In this document: in pieces, positions 24,249 to 34,891 of the stretch
Layout of the letters: each line of letters starts with the position of its first letter
Position numbering within the stretch: position 1 is the stretch's first letter
Origin: Amoeboaphelidium protococcarum
Taxonomy: Eukaryota; Aphelidiomycota; Aphelidea
Direction: 5' to 3'
NCBI GenBank assembly: GCA_023515745.1
Contig: JALECJ010000258.1
Coordinates: 1,740,501 to 1,804,500 of the forward strand
Length of the DNA: 64,000 nt
Notes under the pieces: model-generated
Told to the model about the DNA's origin: nothing
What the model saw: only the letters and a program-made list of their open reading frames with translations
Databases searched by the model: none
Position numbers and translations under genes: made by a program

Positions 24249-24698
24249 ATGGTATGATTGTTCAAAAGACTATTAGGGTATGCAAAATTTATATTGCATA
24301 TTTTTTTTATTGTAGGGAGTTACTATTTAGAAAATTCAGCCTGGAGATGGAAAGACGTTTCCAAAAAAGGGAGACCGTGTGAGCATCCATTATGTGGGCA
24401 CACTGCAGGATGGCTCCAAGTTTGACAGTTCGCGTGATCGCGGAAAGCCATTCACCTGCACCATTGGTGTTGGCCAAGTTATTCGGTAAGATTGTGTTTT
24501 CCTGGTTAGTCTTCATTATATCTATATACCTTAGCAATGTGTAGCGGTTGGGATGAAGGTGTTGTTCAGTTGTCTGTCGGTGAGAAGGCTCTGTTGGTTT
24601 GCACTCCGGATTACGCGTACGGCCAACGCGGATTTCCTCCAGTGATTCCAGCTAACGCTACTCTCAACTTTGAGGTTGAACTTTTGGGCGTCAACTGA
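24249..24698 (+). CDS. FPR1: FKBP12-type peptidyl-prolyl isomerase
   Basis: Three exons. The first is only the ATG (24249-24251). Intron 1 is 24252-24315 (GTATGA...TTGTAG), exon 2 24316-24485, intron 2 24486-24544 (GTAAGA...GTGTAG), exon 3 24545-24698. Product 108 residues, the typical FKBP12 length. Motifs: [32 protein letters not shown] and [13 protein letters not shown], ending [14 protein letters not shown]. These give the usual FK506/rapamycin pocket residues (Tyr, Asp, Phe, Val-Ile, Trp, Tyr). It catalyses prolyl cis-trans isomerisation in the cytosol. TAG encodes Gln in VTIQKIQPG. Confidence 0.96.
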
Positions 24699-24784
24699 GG
24701 CATAAGTTATTGGATTGTGCGCCTTAATATATGAATAGCTATAAATGAATTCAATAAATTTAAAATGAATTCATTAGATCAAGA

Positions 24785-24828
24785 TCATTATTATTACTAT
24801 CTCGTAATCATCTTTGTAATTTCAGAGA
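24785..24828 (-). other. Displaced native 3' end of the MPS1 gene
   Basis: Read on the minus strand after one copy of the target duplication, this stretch gives VSEITKMITR, then four UAR codons (TAG TAA TAA TAA) and TGA at 24787-24785. Joined to 28905-27039 it keeps the MPS1 frame exactly (1911 nt, 637 codons with stop). It is now separated from the gene body by the hAT element. Confidence 0.8.
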
Positions 24829-24836
24829 CACTCAAC
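24829..24836. repeat. 8-bp target-site duplication, left copy
   Basis: CACTCAAC directly abuts the left inverted repeat. The same 8 bp follow the right end at 27039-27046. Eight bp is the standard hAT duplication length. Confidence 0.95.
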
Positions 24837-24849
24837 CAGTGCTGGGCAC
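24837..24849 (+). repeat. hAT left terminal inverted repeat
   Basis: CAGTGCTGGGCAC, an exact reverse complement of 27026-27038. Confidence 0.95.
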
Positions 24850-25001
24850 AATTATGGGCCATTCCATATTATGGACCATATTTTGAAGTTTATGAGTTAA
24901 AACCATCCATAATATATCTATATATATATTTTCAAAAATGGGCCGTATGGATTTTCACATGGATTTGTCGAAACGCGGCCGCATCATCGGTGAAACAACT
25001 C

Positions 25002-25119
25002 TTCTCTCTCTCTCTGTTTTAGTCCAACCTCTCTTGCTATCTTATACTTCATATTTAAGTCTCTCTCTCTCTCTGTTTTAGTCCAACCTCGCTTACTATC
25101 TCATACTTCATATTCAAGT
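25002..25119 (+). repeat. Two tandem 59-bp repeats in the hAT leader
   Basis: Two copies with a 59-bp period (25002-25060 and 25061-25119), about five mismatches. Each has a CT run, then GTTTTAGTCCAACCT and ATACTTCATATT. They end just before the transposase ATG at 25123. Each copy looks like a pyrimidine tract plus AG acceptor or initiator, so they may set the transposase 5' end (inference). Confidence 0.85.
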
Positions 25120-25122
25120 GAG

Positions 25123-26883
25123 ATGACTAAGAAAAGAACTTCAAGTCAGGCTTTTGAGGAGGCTCCTGTGGAGAAGAAGACTTACAAGGCAATTGTTGAT
25201 GATCACTTTATCCAGGTGAGTGAACTGGTCTATTAGTGCAAATTGTGCTAGGAACCTGTCACTAAAAACAAGCAGAATGGATTCTAGAATGTGGCATCTC
25301 ATTATGATAAGTGTTTGAGAGAGTAAAAAGAGAAGGAGAAGCGCATGAAAGGGCAATCACTAATTCAGTTTCCATAATCTGAGTAGAGCAAGTATTGGCG
25401 CAAGTTTGAGTATTTGTATAAATGGGCAGATTGGGTGATTACTGACAACTTGTCTTTCTCTTTTGTGGAGTCCCCGGGCACTCGTAAGTACTGCAACGAG
25501 TCATTAAAACCTGTTTCTAGAAGAGGATTTGGACGTTTCATGAGCACTCTCTATTTAGGTGTGAAAGATTATGTGGCTTCCATTTTGCCAGAGAAGTTTG
25601 GCCTGCTATTTGATGGATGGTCAAAAGGAACCCGCCACTTTGTTGCTATTTTTGCCGCATGGTAGTCGATGCCTGAGAGTAGACCTGTCTTACTGGCTTT
25701 TGGGAAACTGCCTGTCGCTGGTAATCAAAATGCTAATAACCATGTGGAGTTGTTAAGTCTGGTTTTGAGTTCCTACAATAAAAGTATGCTCAACGTGTCG
25801 TATATGGTTGCAGATAATACTAATCTGAATCCTGCCATTGCGGATATAAGTCACGTCAACTTTATTGGATGCGCTGCTCATCGTTTGAATCTCGCATTGA
25901 GGTAGTTTATCAAGAATCACTTTCCTGGTTTGGTTGTTAAAATTCAAACTTTCCACACAAAGTTGCGTACTTGTAATATGGCCTCTGTATTGACAGCTGA
26001 TGGCATTCCAACTCCTAAACTCGCAAACGCTACTCGTTGGCTGAGTGTGTTCAATATGCTGCAGTCATTTTTGGACACTATTGACTAAATCGATTTAAAT
26101 AAGGCTTGTTATCGTTCAATTGCTCAATACATGCCTTCTGATGATGTTGTTGATTAAGTCAAAGCACTCAAAGGCTGGTTGGAACCTTGTCAAATTCTGT
26201 TGGTGTAAATTTAACGGGATGGATTCACTTTGCAAGACGTTCGTGCCAAGTTTGCCGAGTTGATGAAGATCAATCCTATCTTAAGTTCTCATTTGGCATC
26301 TGATTCTCCGATTGTAAAGAACAGGTGGTTTGAGAGCTCTATTGCTCAATGCATTAAGTCTGGAGCGACTGTTTGCGACTACCAAGCTCTGTCTTCTTTG
26401 TTGCCGGCTGGATTTGTAAAGCCTGATGCCGAGTCCCAAGTTGCCGACGAAGTGTTTCTTTTTGCTGACTATTCCAATGTCGCTATTGATTTGATGAGCC
26501 CTCCTTCTGAAGCGTCCCAATTGTTTCAGGCATCTGTTAGAGAACCTGTTGAATAGGTGGAGTTTGACATTCTGAAAGAATGTAAGTCTATTCCGGCGAC
26601 AACGTGTATAGTGGAACGTTTGTTTAGCCATTGCAAATTGCTTCTGACCGAACAAAGATCTTCGATGACAGATGACACGTTGCAAAAGTTAATTTTTTTG
26701 AAAGGGAACTAGCGTATGTGGAGAGCAGATCAAATACTAAAAGTTATGAAGGCTCCGGTGTCTACAATGGCGGAAGATGAAGATTTGAGTCCGAAGTCGA
26801 CTTCTGATGTGGAGGTGTTGGTCGAAGATGAGTGGACAGAGTACGAAGTGCAACCGGAAGAAGATCTGTCTGATGTCTACTGA
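25123..26883 (+). CDS. hAT transposase
   Basis: A 586-residue frame from ATG 25123 to TGA 26881-26883. The N-terminal BED-like finger has C39-x2-C42 and H60-x3-C64. The RNase H-like core shows the first Asp in LLFDGWSKGTRH, the second in VADNTNLNPA, then the hAT block FIGCAAHRLNLALR and NATRWLSVFNML. The C-terminal dimerisation region reads [18 protein letters not shown] and [14 protein letters not shown], containing the catalytic Glu candidate in VERLFS. An acidic tail follows. Many Gln codons are TAG or TAA. All expected residues are present and the frame is unbroken, so it may be active. Confidence 0.93.
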
Positions 26884-28905
26884 GGAAGGTTGAAATATAG
26901 TGAAAATAAGGTTAAAAATGACGGTGAAAGAATGAATAAAGTTGATTAATGCGAGACATGGTCCATATGGATGGGCCATCCATGTTTTATTTCGTATTGA
27001 AGATCTGTCCCATCCATCCATATGGGTGCCCAGCACTGCACTCAACTGCTGATTTGCTTTCAAGTGCCGCATCGTTTTTTCAACTACAGCTTAAACTACA
27101 CTTGGTGGTGGGTTGGTGCTCAATTACTATATCACCACATCTGGGCGGAGGAATAGATGCTGCAACAACTCAGGAATAGTGTACCGCTTTTTGGGATCTC
27201 TCTGCAGACAGTGCTTCAATACATCCAGCAGGTACGGATTGGCCACTTGGGGATAGTCGATTGGGTGTTTTGCATCAATAATTCTCTAAAGCTTCGGTAT
27301 CATTGCATAGTCGTGGAAAGGGGTCTTGCCGTAGATCATCTGATACAGAATACACCCCAAAGACCAAACATCACTGGCTCTACCTAGTTTCATGCACTAC
27401 GGCCGTCCCTCCTTATTGGCATTAGTATCCAATATTGCTTCAGGAGACATGTAATTTACGGTGCCCATAGTGTGCTCCCTATGAATGTTCGTGGTATCAT
27501 TCTGAATAGCTTTCGCAATACCAAAATCAATCAACTTTAGAGCACCCTTAACAAAGAGGAAATTCGCAGGCTTAAGATCAGAATGAACAATACGCTCCTC
27601 ATGTATAGCATCTACAGCCTGTAACATTTACTCCCAATACACTCTGACAAAGTTCATTGATAGCCGTTCTCCAGTCTGCGCGTGCTTCTACAACACATGA
27701 GCCAAATCAATTTCACCACACTCCATCACCATGTGTAAAAATCCCTCCTCCTTATTAATCTCCTGATCAACCAGGTGAATTATACGCTCACAACTATCCA
27801 ACTTCTTCAATAGAGCAATCTCATTCAAATATCCAGATATAGTCTGAGCATCCACTCCCTTCAACTAGACTCTCTTTAAGGCATAAATCTATCCATCAGG
27901 AGATAAGACTTTAAACACCTTGGATGATCCTCCCTTGCCAATGAGATCCAATTTGGCATAAACCTGTCCATTCACCATCAGTGCAGTCTTTCTAGACAAT
28001 CCGGCCGGTGTAGAAGGTGGTGGTGCATGAGAAGGTTATTGCTTCGAGGTAGCAGCCGGAGTTGGCATACTTGAAGAAGACAACGGCATCTATTATTACT
28101 TTTGCTGACTGGACGCTTGAACAGATGTACGTTTGACCAATGGCGTGACAGTGACAATACTCAACTGCTCTGTGATGGTCATAGCATCATCATTCTTAAA
28201 ATCGTCAGAGCTATCACTATCCTGAGCAGCAGTCTTCTATTTCAATCTCTCACTGGTATAATCCTACTACTGTTACTGCTAGGGAGGAGACTTTGAGTAC
28301 TTCTTGCCAGTCAATTCTACCGGTTCTTCGACTCCATTAATGATTCTCATAGGTGGACCCATAAGACCAAGACGTTTAGGCTTGTTAGAAATGGATGCAC
28401 GTGAGGATCCACCACTAGGCTCGGCATTCTCTTTATTCACACCAGATGCATTGACAGTCACCTGAGAAAATGAGGTATCAGCAAACTTACCGATCAACTT
28501 GTCAATTTCATCCTTATTAACAATCGACTTTCTGGACATATCGAGCACCCGTTTCAGTTCATCCATATCACCCAATGACTTCAGATAGGAACACCAATGC
28601 TCATAGAACCGCGGTATTCTTGAACCAACCTCCAGAGACTTCATCTTCTCATACAAGTGCCCAACAGCTTCACCTTCATTCTTCTTAAAATCAATAAAAT
28701 CAAGCCAGATAGAAAGCAGGTATATATCGTTGGAATGCTTCTAGAAATCCAACTCTTGTATGGACTTTGTATACTCTTTTATCAGCAACTGCCTGTCATT
28801 AACACGCTGTTTCAACTGTGAAAGCCTCTTGTAATGCTATTACGGTGAGCCTTAAGGATTACTTGCAGCATTACTACCACCACTACTACTACTTACAGAA
28901 TACAT
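26116..28905 (-). CDS. MPS1: MPS1/TTK spindle-checkpoint kinase, 3' end fused into hAT element
   Basis: The frame starts at ATG 28905. The N-terminus has a TPR-like helical domain ([37 protein letters not shown]). The kinase domain follows from about residue 310: [11 protein letters not shown], the Lys of [26 protein letters not shown], then the Mps1-specific [13 protein letters not shown] and [14 protein letters not shown]. Mps1 phosphorylates kinetochore proteins to hold anaphase until chromosomes attach. The native protein would be 636 residues. The hAT element enters at codon ~622, so the frame now reads 307 more codons of antisense transposon to TGA 26118-26116 (929 aa in total). The kinase domain is intact and only the last ~14 native residues are lost. 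Confidence 0.9.
27026..27038 (-). repeat. hAT right terminal inverted repeat
   Basis: GTGCCCAGCACTG, exact reverse complement of the left end. Confidence 0.95.
27039..27046. repeat. 8-bp target-site duplication, right copy
   Basis: CACTCAAC, identical to 24829-24836. It lies inside the MPS1 reading frame (minus-strand codons for Gln-Leu-Ser). Confidence 0.95.
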
Positions 28906-29597
28906 GACTATAAACAATACTATTCAGAAACTCGCGAAAGAGGGACGAAGAGTTGAAACGTCCAGTGTTAAATGCAGAACGGCGGAGAGAAACGGAGAAA
29001 TGGAGAGAGTGAAACAAGACAACGATCATGTTCAACAGCGATTCGCGGGAAACAGATCAGCCTGAGATCTCTGAGAGCGGTAAAGCAATTTTAAATGGAA
29101 AATACCTTCAAAAACTCTATACTGTATGCTCACTTATAAAGTTTATTGCAGCTCAGTACAACCACTCTCGGCGCACTGAGATAAGATCTGTTGTTTCTAT
29201 TGTGTTTTGAGCTAAAAACCGTAATTTCAAAAGATACAAAGGTGAAAGCGATAATTTTGGGTGGAGGAACGCGTCTTGCCACTTTTGCGGCATAATGTTG
29301 CAATGTTTAGCCTAATAGCTTACTATATTGACACAATTGCATGTGTGCCTCGGTCTACATTCCGTAGAAACTTTATGGCAAAGCGCGTTGTAAATCACAC
29401 GCGCACTTTGGTACACAAATAACATAATGTACAGTAGATCAAAGTCTACTATTAGTTTCAAAATCGTTCAATTAAAGTCTATAAACAAAAAGAGTTGGAA
29501 CGTTCGGTACTATTTTATTAACTCCATTTTTATATTGCTACATTTATTAACATCATTGATGCTCATTCGAGGCTGATTAAAAATAGGGGCCGCCTTT
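28906..29597. promoter_or_regulatory. Spacer upstream of MPS1 with CGCG/GAGA tracts
   Basis: 28930-29015 has CTCGCGAAAGAGGGACG and GGCGGAGAGAAACGGAGAAA followed by GAGAGAGTGAAAC, 25-110 bp before the MPS1 start. A 60-codon plus-strand frame (29028-29210) is present but shows no protein-like conservation I can judge. Nothing else is seen to 29597. Confidence 0.4.
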
Positions 29598-30245
29598 TCA
29601 AGCTCCCCACTTTCTGATACTCGGTAGCGGCGGCGCTGTATCCGCAGGTGCCCAAGTTTAAGGCTAGCCATTATTGATCAAGTTATCAACGTGAACATTG
29701 AGCGATCCCTTTCTATCATAGATAAAGCCGTTTGGATAAGGAATGTTCAAGTTACTCTCAGACGTAGGAAGAAGCGGCTATTGGCCTTGAGATTCAATCT
29801 CCCTGATAATGTCGCGAAGTATAGAAGGATCGACAACCTGATACATTTCCTAAACTTACGCTGGAATTTAGAATCCAGTCTGTTAACCCAAGAGCTGAAC
29901 CTTGGCAATTCTGCGCGGACTTGTTAGAGTGCCCGTTGCAGCTTACACCGCGATCATGTTGAACGCGTCTACATCAATACTCTCTGGATACATGTTACCC
30001 TTCATCAAACGATAATCCAATGCACGCATAGGATTACTCGCTTCCACAGTCTGAATTTAGTAGTCAAACCAGTCAGGCATATCTTTGAAGGTGCGATATA
30101 CCGCACGGGCCATTTAATCAGTATAGCCATCTTTGGAGGGAACATTAGGTGCGGGCACCAGAGCTGTGAAAGATTGACAGCACACGGAGACAAGCAGCAG
30201 GGCCTAAACAAGAAATGCAAATTTAAAATAATTCCTTCGATACAT
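29598..30245 (-). CDS. Small secreted protein of unknown family
   Basis: A 215-residue frame from ATG 30245 to TGA 29600-29598. The N-terminus (MYRRNYF, then FAFLVQALLLVSVCCQS) is a signal peptide with a likely cleavage after the Cys/Gln/Ser region. The mature part is Pro/Gln/Asn-rich with two blocks that look structured (ARAVYRTFKDMPDWFDY, SILRDIIREIESQ) and few Cys. An overlapping frame on the same strand (30005-30331) is rejected as a shadow. No family recognised. Confidence 0.55.
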
Positions 30246-30521
30246 AACAACAAGTAATAAACCACTAAAAAAATACTTTTTATAAAGAGAAAATATTGAA
30301 ATGACCATATAGATTGTTGTGCGATTGACATTTGTGCTATCTAACTTGACTACTGATTGGACAAAAATAGAGTTCGGGTATCACAATCTTGGCAGTCTCA
30401 CTGAACCTAATGCATCATGTGGGATACTATAACCATCAATTGTAAGCAGAATCCAATTGCTAAGCTAAGAAAAAGGCACAAGTCGTAAAGCTCAATCAAG
30501 TAGATAATATATTCGTAATAC

Positions 30522-31736
30522 TCAATACAATCGGTCATGCAACTGTTTAGGTCCATACTGTTCGTAGTCAGCTCTTGTCAGATAATTTTTGTTATCATTA
30601 AACAACAACTTGCTAATCACGCTTGCACCAATATACGGCGAGATGTACAGACTCTACTGAGTATTGCTCACCTCTTCACCCAAGTATGACGGAAACTGAC
30701 CAAACTTTACATATCGCGGCTGCAGTTCATTCAAAAACTCGGAATTACACAAATACTTCTTCATTTCCAACTCCAATCTCAGGCGGAAACTCTCTCTAAA
30801 CTTCCTCCCAGATGGTAGATGTCCATCAATGATGATATTATCCAAAAGTTGGACGCGTTTTTCCAGGTCACAAGAGTACACGGCATCGTAGATCAATTTG
30901 GTCAATCCACCTTGACCATTGATGCCTTTGAATAGTGACTCTCCGATTCTAAGATGAGCATCATTCAGCGCATACTCGACATCTTTATACGTAAACTTGA
31001 TCTACTACTTCTTACTAGCAGGACTATCTTGCTTCTCTTATTACTACGCCTGAGCAATAACTCCAGTAGGATGAACTTGACAAATGTTATCGTAAATATA
31101 GGAAACCAATTCCGCATCTAAAGCATTGCCTTTAAACAATTTATCAGACTATAACGCTTTAACAAGTAAAGATCTCAAGTTATCGCAGCTCATAAAGCTC
31201 AACTACTTGGAATAAGTGATTGAAGTATCCGTAATACAATCCAACTGACAGGCGGACATTCCAAAGTACAGTAATACTCCCGATAAATGCTGACCATAAC
31301 CATAAAGGCTGAGCAGAGGGGTGGACTAAACATAGAATTCATCCACTTGAAAAGTCTCATAGAATAGCTTTATAACCTTGATCATCGTAGGCTGATGCCT
31401 TTACCATTGAGAAGGGACAGACAAAAGCAGTGGTTGCCTCTTATTATCAGTGTTATTATTCTCGATATTCTCACCACCATACTAAATCATCTTCAAGACA
31501 GCTGAGTAAATCATTGCCAACACATCAATGTCTACCAAGTGACCATCTTCATCTACTGGAGATTTGAAATTAGCTGGGACATTGCTTTAATTGTACTGTG
31601 GAATGTTTACGCTCTACTCATATTCATTAACTACAATGCCCAATTTGAGGTGCACAGCCGGAGTACTGAACGGATCAGCATATCCAGCCATGACATAGTC
31701 GTTTCCAGTAACTATAACCACAGACTCTTGAACCAT
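30522..31736 (-). CDS. Divergent actin-related protein
   Basis: A 404-residue frame from ATG 31736 to TGA 30524-30522. The N-terminus VVIVTGNDYVMAGYADPFST fits the first actin strand pair, where actins have DxGSGxxKAGFAG. The middle LLLSVPSQWQRHQ and IKLFYETFQVDEFYVQSTPL matches the actin block around PKxNREKMTQIMFETF. The end YISPYIGASVISKLLF and LTRADYEQYGPKQLHDRLY matches the C-terminal WIGGSILASL...KxEYDExGP. Phosphate-loop glycines are degenerate and a Gln/Lys insert lies near residue 215, so nucleotide binding is doubtful. Length and divergence suit an Arp10/Arp11-like dynactin subunit or a chromatin Arp. Subfamily is inferred. Confidence 0.7.
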
Positions 31737-31991
31737 CTTTATCTACTAGCAATCGGAACTGCTGAGGTAGTCTGTATTTTTAGCGGTAAAACTACAGTGC
31801 AATAGGAGAGAAGAAAGGCTACGAGAACAAGAACGCGCGGAGAATGGGAAAACGACACGATGAACTGCAGTAAAAGATGCGCGAGAAAAGGTTTTAGAGA
31901 AGTTTCCATAAAGAAGGAATTGACAAAACAGATCAGGCGACTTATTAGCTGTACTTTGACGCGTTAATTTTAGTTTATAGTAAAAGCGTAA

Positions 31992-33299
31992 ATGCGGTAG
32001 TCTGAAGAATATAATGATGTGGCCGGTCGCTTAGAGAAGATGATTGAATTTGAGAAGGATTACAGCTTTATTTACGAGAATAATCTAAACTTTTCGCTAC
32101 TTGAATAGTATCAATCGAAATGTCTGCTTCAATAATGGATTTAGACTGTGCCTATCGATAACGTGCTGCGGCTACTAACAGAAAGTGATAACGCGCTTGA
32201 TGGTATTACTGATCAGTCATTCATCAGATTCTATTCTAGATTTTAAACTCTTAAATTGGATAGAGAGTAGTAGTAGTTAATGCATACACCTCCACGGGAA
32301 ATTAATGATAAATTAAGATTTGGAATGAAGCCGAAGAAGGTTCATGAAGTTTAGAACTACAGCGCGTTGATAAGCCAATTGCATTCAGATCAATTACGCC
32401 AGGATAATTGCAACTGTACATTAGCGGATTGTGGAGCTGGATAGGGATACTTGGCCGGGGTGTTATCTTGTTAGTACGGACAAAGAGTAATAGCACTAGA
32501 CAATAGTCAGGTATAAATTGATGGTGTTATACGTCGATTGACACAGTTGGAGAAGATGTCGCGTAAAGATGCAAATATAACCTTCAAGTCTCTCACCTTT
32601 ATTCAGACTGAAATTGACGAGCGCACGGATTTTGACCGTAATGTTACTACGGAGTCCAAGATTCTATATGGTCTACATGCTTGTGGAGATTTAACAAGCA
32701 TTATGATCAGCAAGTTTGTTGATACATAATCAATAAAAGGTTTAGCTGTAGCTGGTTGTTGTTACTAGTGGATCAAGCAGTATCCAATGAGTCAAGTTGC
32801 ACGCAATTAGAACCATGAGATATCATTCGCCGGACTTAAAGCGGCCACCTTCCCAGCTGATCTGGATGCAGAATCGTGTCATGACTCTGTGGAGCGTCTT
32901 GTATGGCGGGCTATGCTACAAGTTTATTTGCATGATCACTGCGGACATGATAATTTTTAAATTCTCAAGTACCAAGTCGGCAAGATTCGATAATAAAACT
33001 TGGATTTTCCGGCTTATTGCCACTTGGCATTGAAGAGGATTCTTCCGGATCACATTCCGAACACTGAAGTTATACAATCCATATATAATAAGTAGTATGG
33101 ACGGGGATATGATAAGATTTACAAGCTCCACGCGTTCAGAATTCTTGTTGGTCGCATTAATGAAGAGATTGTGACGCTGGATCGCGTCGCTTATCTGCAT
33201 GAACAGAGTCAAAGTGCTGGTATCCGGAATATCCGCCTGATTCCCTTGTTCGAGATGAAGCACTCTCCTCGGAATATGGTCATCCTGGCTAATAGATGA
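31992..33299 (+). CDS. METTL25: METTL25/RRNAD1-family methyltransferase-like protein
   Basis: A 435-residue frame from ATG 31992 to TGA 33297-33299. The SAM-binding motif reads LADCGAGQGYLAGVL, followed by VIALDNSQ. The family blocks LYGLHACGDLTS and LAVAGCCYQW are present, with VAYLHEQSQSAGIRNIRLIP and KHSPRNMVILAN at the C-terminus. METTL25 relatives are putative methyltransferases whose substrate is not well fixed. It is divergent from the actin-related gene across a 255-bp spacer holding GCGCGGAGAATGGGAAAACG. Confidence 0.85.
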
Positions 33300-33655
33300 T
33301 AGATTACAGCTTGAGTTTACGCTTTTGTTATACAAGTTAATTCCCTTTTATACCAGCCTTTCGATATCGTTCAGAACTAACAAGTCTCATGGCTAAAAAT
33401 CTACAAAAGACATTACGTGTTTTAGATCAAAACTCGCTGAATGGTACGTACAATTACATTTAAATACTGCGGGGAAAGTGTACAGTACAATGAACTCAGT
33501 GGCGACTTTAACAATAGTACTCTAAAATGGCGACTAAATTTGACTGAAACAACCGCGATCAGCAGAGAGAGGAGAAGAGCTCGCGATTCTTTTAATATCA
33601 TAGGCGACTATCGCCTTGCTGACTCTCATATTATTGATACGGGCACTTTTGGATT

Positions 33656-34891
33656 ATGTACAAAATTCAAGGCATTAACATAAAGCATCTGTTAAAGCTT
33701 TATGCTGTGGTATATGCGGTTGATAATTCGGACTTGATTCTGGACTCTGTCAGGCAGATTCTGAATGTGGCTCGCATTGGAGGCGATGGTTCTAAACAGT
33801 AGAAGCAGCTGAAAAGGAAGGTTTTAAGCTTGAAACGACATTAGACGCCATAGATTATCACGCTGTACTACCTATTATTTACACTTTTATCTTTTCATGG
33901 CAAGAGAAATATACTTGTGGCTTCATTTCTGTCAGGCGCTGTTTTGGCGGGACTTCCTCGACGACTATTGACTGATATGGCACTTACTATGACTGTGCGC
34001 GCTATGGATACTCAATTCCAGAATGAGGTCAGTAGTGTGGTATCTTCCTCTTTATTCATTCTGTCAGTTACTGAGATTATGTACTCTTGGTTTTATTATC
34101 CAGAGAGTCTGCCTCCATCATATCGATCATTCATCTCCAAATTTGCAGAGATCGACTTTGATTTACTCAAACTGCTGCGAGCGTTTAAAGAAGGCCAAGT
34201 ATGGTACGGACATAATAAGCTGCCTTCTTATCTTTAAGACTTTTATCAGCGAACGGGAGTTACACCTGCGATAAATGATTGTAAATTCTTTGAGTGTAAT
34301 CATATTGTTCATCCTGGAATCGGTTGCGGCTAGAATGCAATTATGCGATTGTGCAAAGGTGCTGTCAGAGCATTCAGTATGTATGGACCTTTATACATGA
34401 TGCCTTTAATTATCTCCACACTCTTAATGGGAAAGAAGTTAACCATGCGCCGCTTACTGCGGACTTTAATATCAGCTGCAAGATCCTCATTGTTCATTGG
34501 CACGTTTATTGCTCTTATTTGGGGTGGGATATGTTCGGTCAGAAACTATGTGCACAATGAGATTGTATTTGGTCCTCTTATAGCTTCTTTCCTCAGCGGA
34601 TTCTCTATATTTATCGAGCACGCTCATCGACGCCATGAGTTGGCATTGTATTGTCTACCTCGAGCTCTATACTCTTTTGGTTACAGATTAACTCAAAGAT
34701 TAGATTCGGACAAGGAGAAACAACGAGAAATAACAAATACTGGTAAATCGTTGAGATAGTTTGTGTCCACGCTAACTTATGCTATCATATTCTCGTCCGC
34801 TAGTAGTATCATTGTTACGCGGACGTTGACTCAGCCCAAGAGTGTTAGACCACTCACTGCTAAATTGGTCAAGTTATTACTGAATATCTGA
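33656..34891 (+). CDS. TMEM135: TMEM135-like membrane protein
   Basis: The frame is open from after an upstream TGA to TGA 34889-34891. ATG 33656 gives 411 residues. The C-terminal half has the TMEM135 block: HIVHPGIGCGQNAIMRLCKG, FSMYGPLYMMPLIISTLLMG, FIALIWGGICSVRNYV and FSIFIEHAHRRHELALYCLP. Six or so membrane segments are visible. TMEM135 acts at mitochondria and peroxisomes and affects fission and lipid or cholesterol handling. An alternative first exon at 33389-33443 (MAKNLQKTLRVLDQNSLN) could join at 33672 over a 228-nt intron in phase. Its acceptor is not TGTAG, so I keep the simpler start. Confidence 0.8.

Larger units (their letters stand above)
24837..27038 (+). mobile_element. Intact hAT-family DNA transposon (2202 bp)
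   Basis: Perfect 13-bp terminal inverted repeats (CAGTGCTGGGCAC / GTGCCCAGCACTG), 8-bp target duplication and a single full-length transposase frame. Sub-terminal words such as CCATAT(n)ATGGACCAT and ATGGGCCATTCCATAT recur in inverted form near the other end (ATGGCCCATCCATAT, CCATATGGACCATG) and probably bind transposase. The sharp ends, perfect duplication and open frame imply a recent insertion. The transposase uses UAR as Gln like host genes, so the family has lived under this genetic code. Confidence 0.95.

Noticed and set aside
26281-26685. Minus-strand frame inside the transposon as a separate gene
   Set aside because: It is the antisense of the transposase and part of the MPS1 read-in frame; no independent start or motif.
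29028-29210. 60-codon plus frame upstream of MPS1
   Set aside because: Short, in a promoter-like purine tract, with no recognisable content; a frame this long is expected by chance with one stop codon.
33389-33671. Upstream first exon and 228-nt intron for the TMEM135-like gene
   Set aside because: In phase, but the acceptor is TTCAAG rather than TGTAG and the intron is long; kept only as an alternative.
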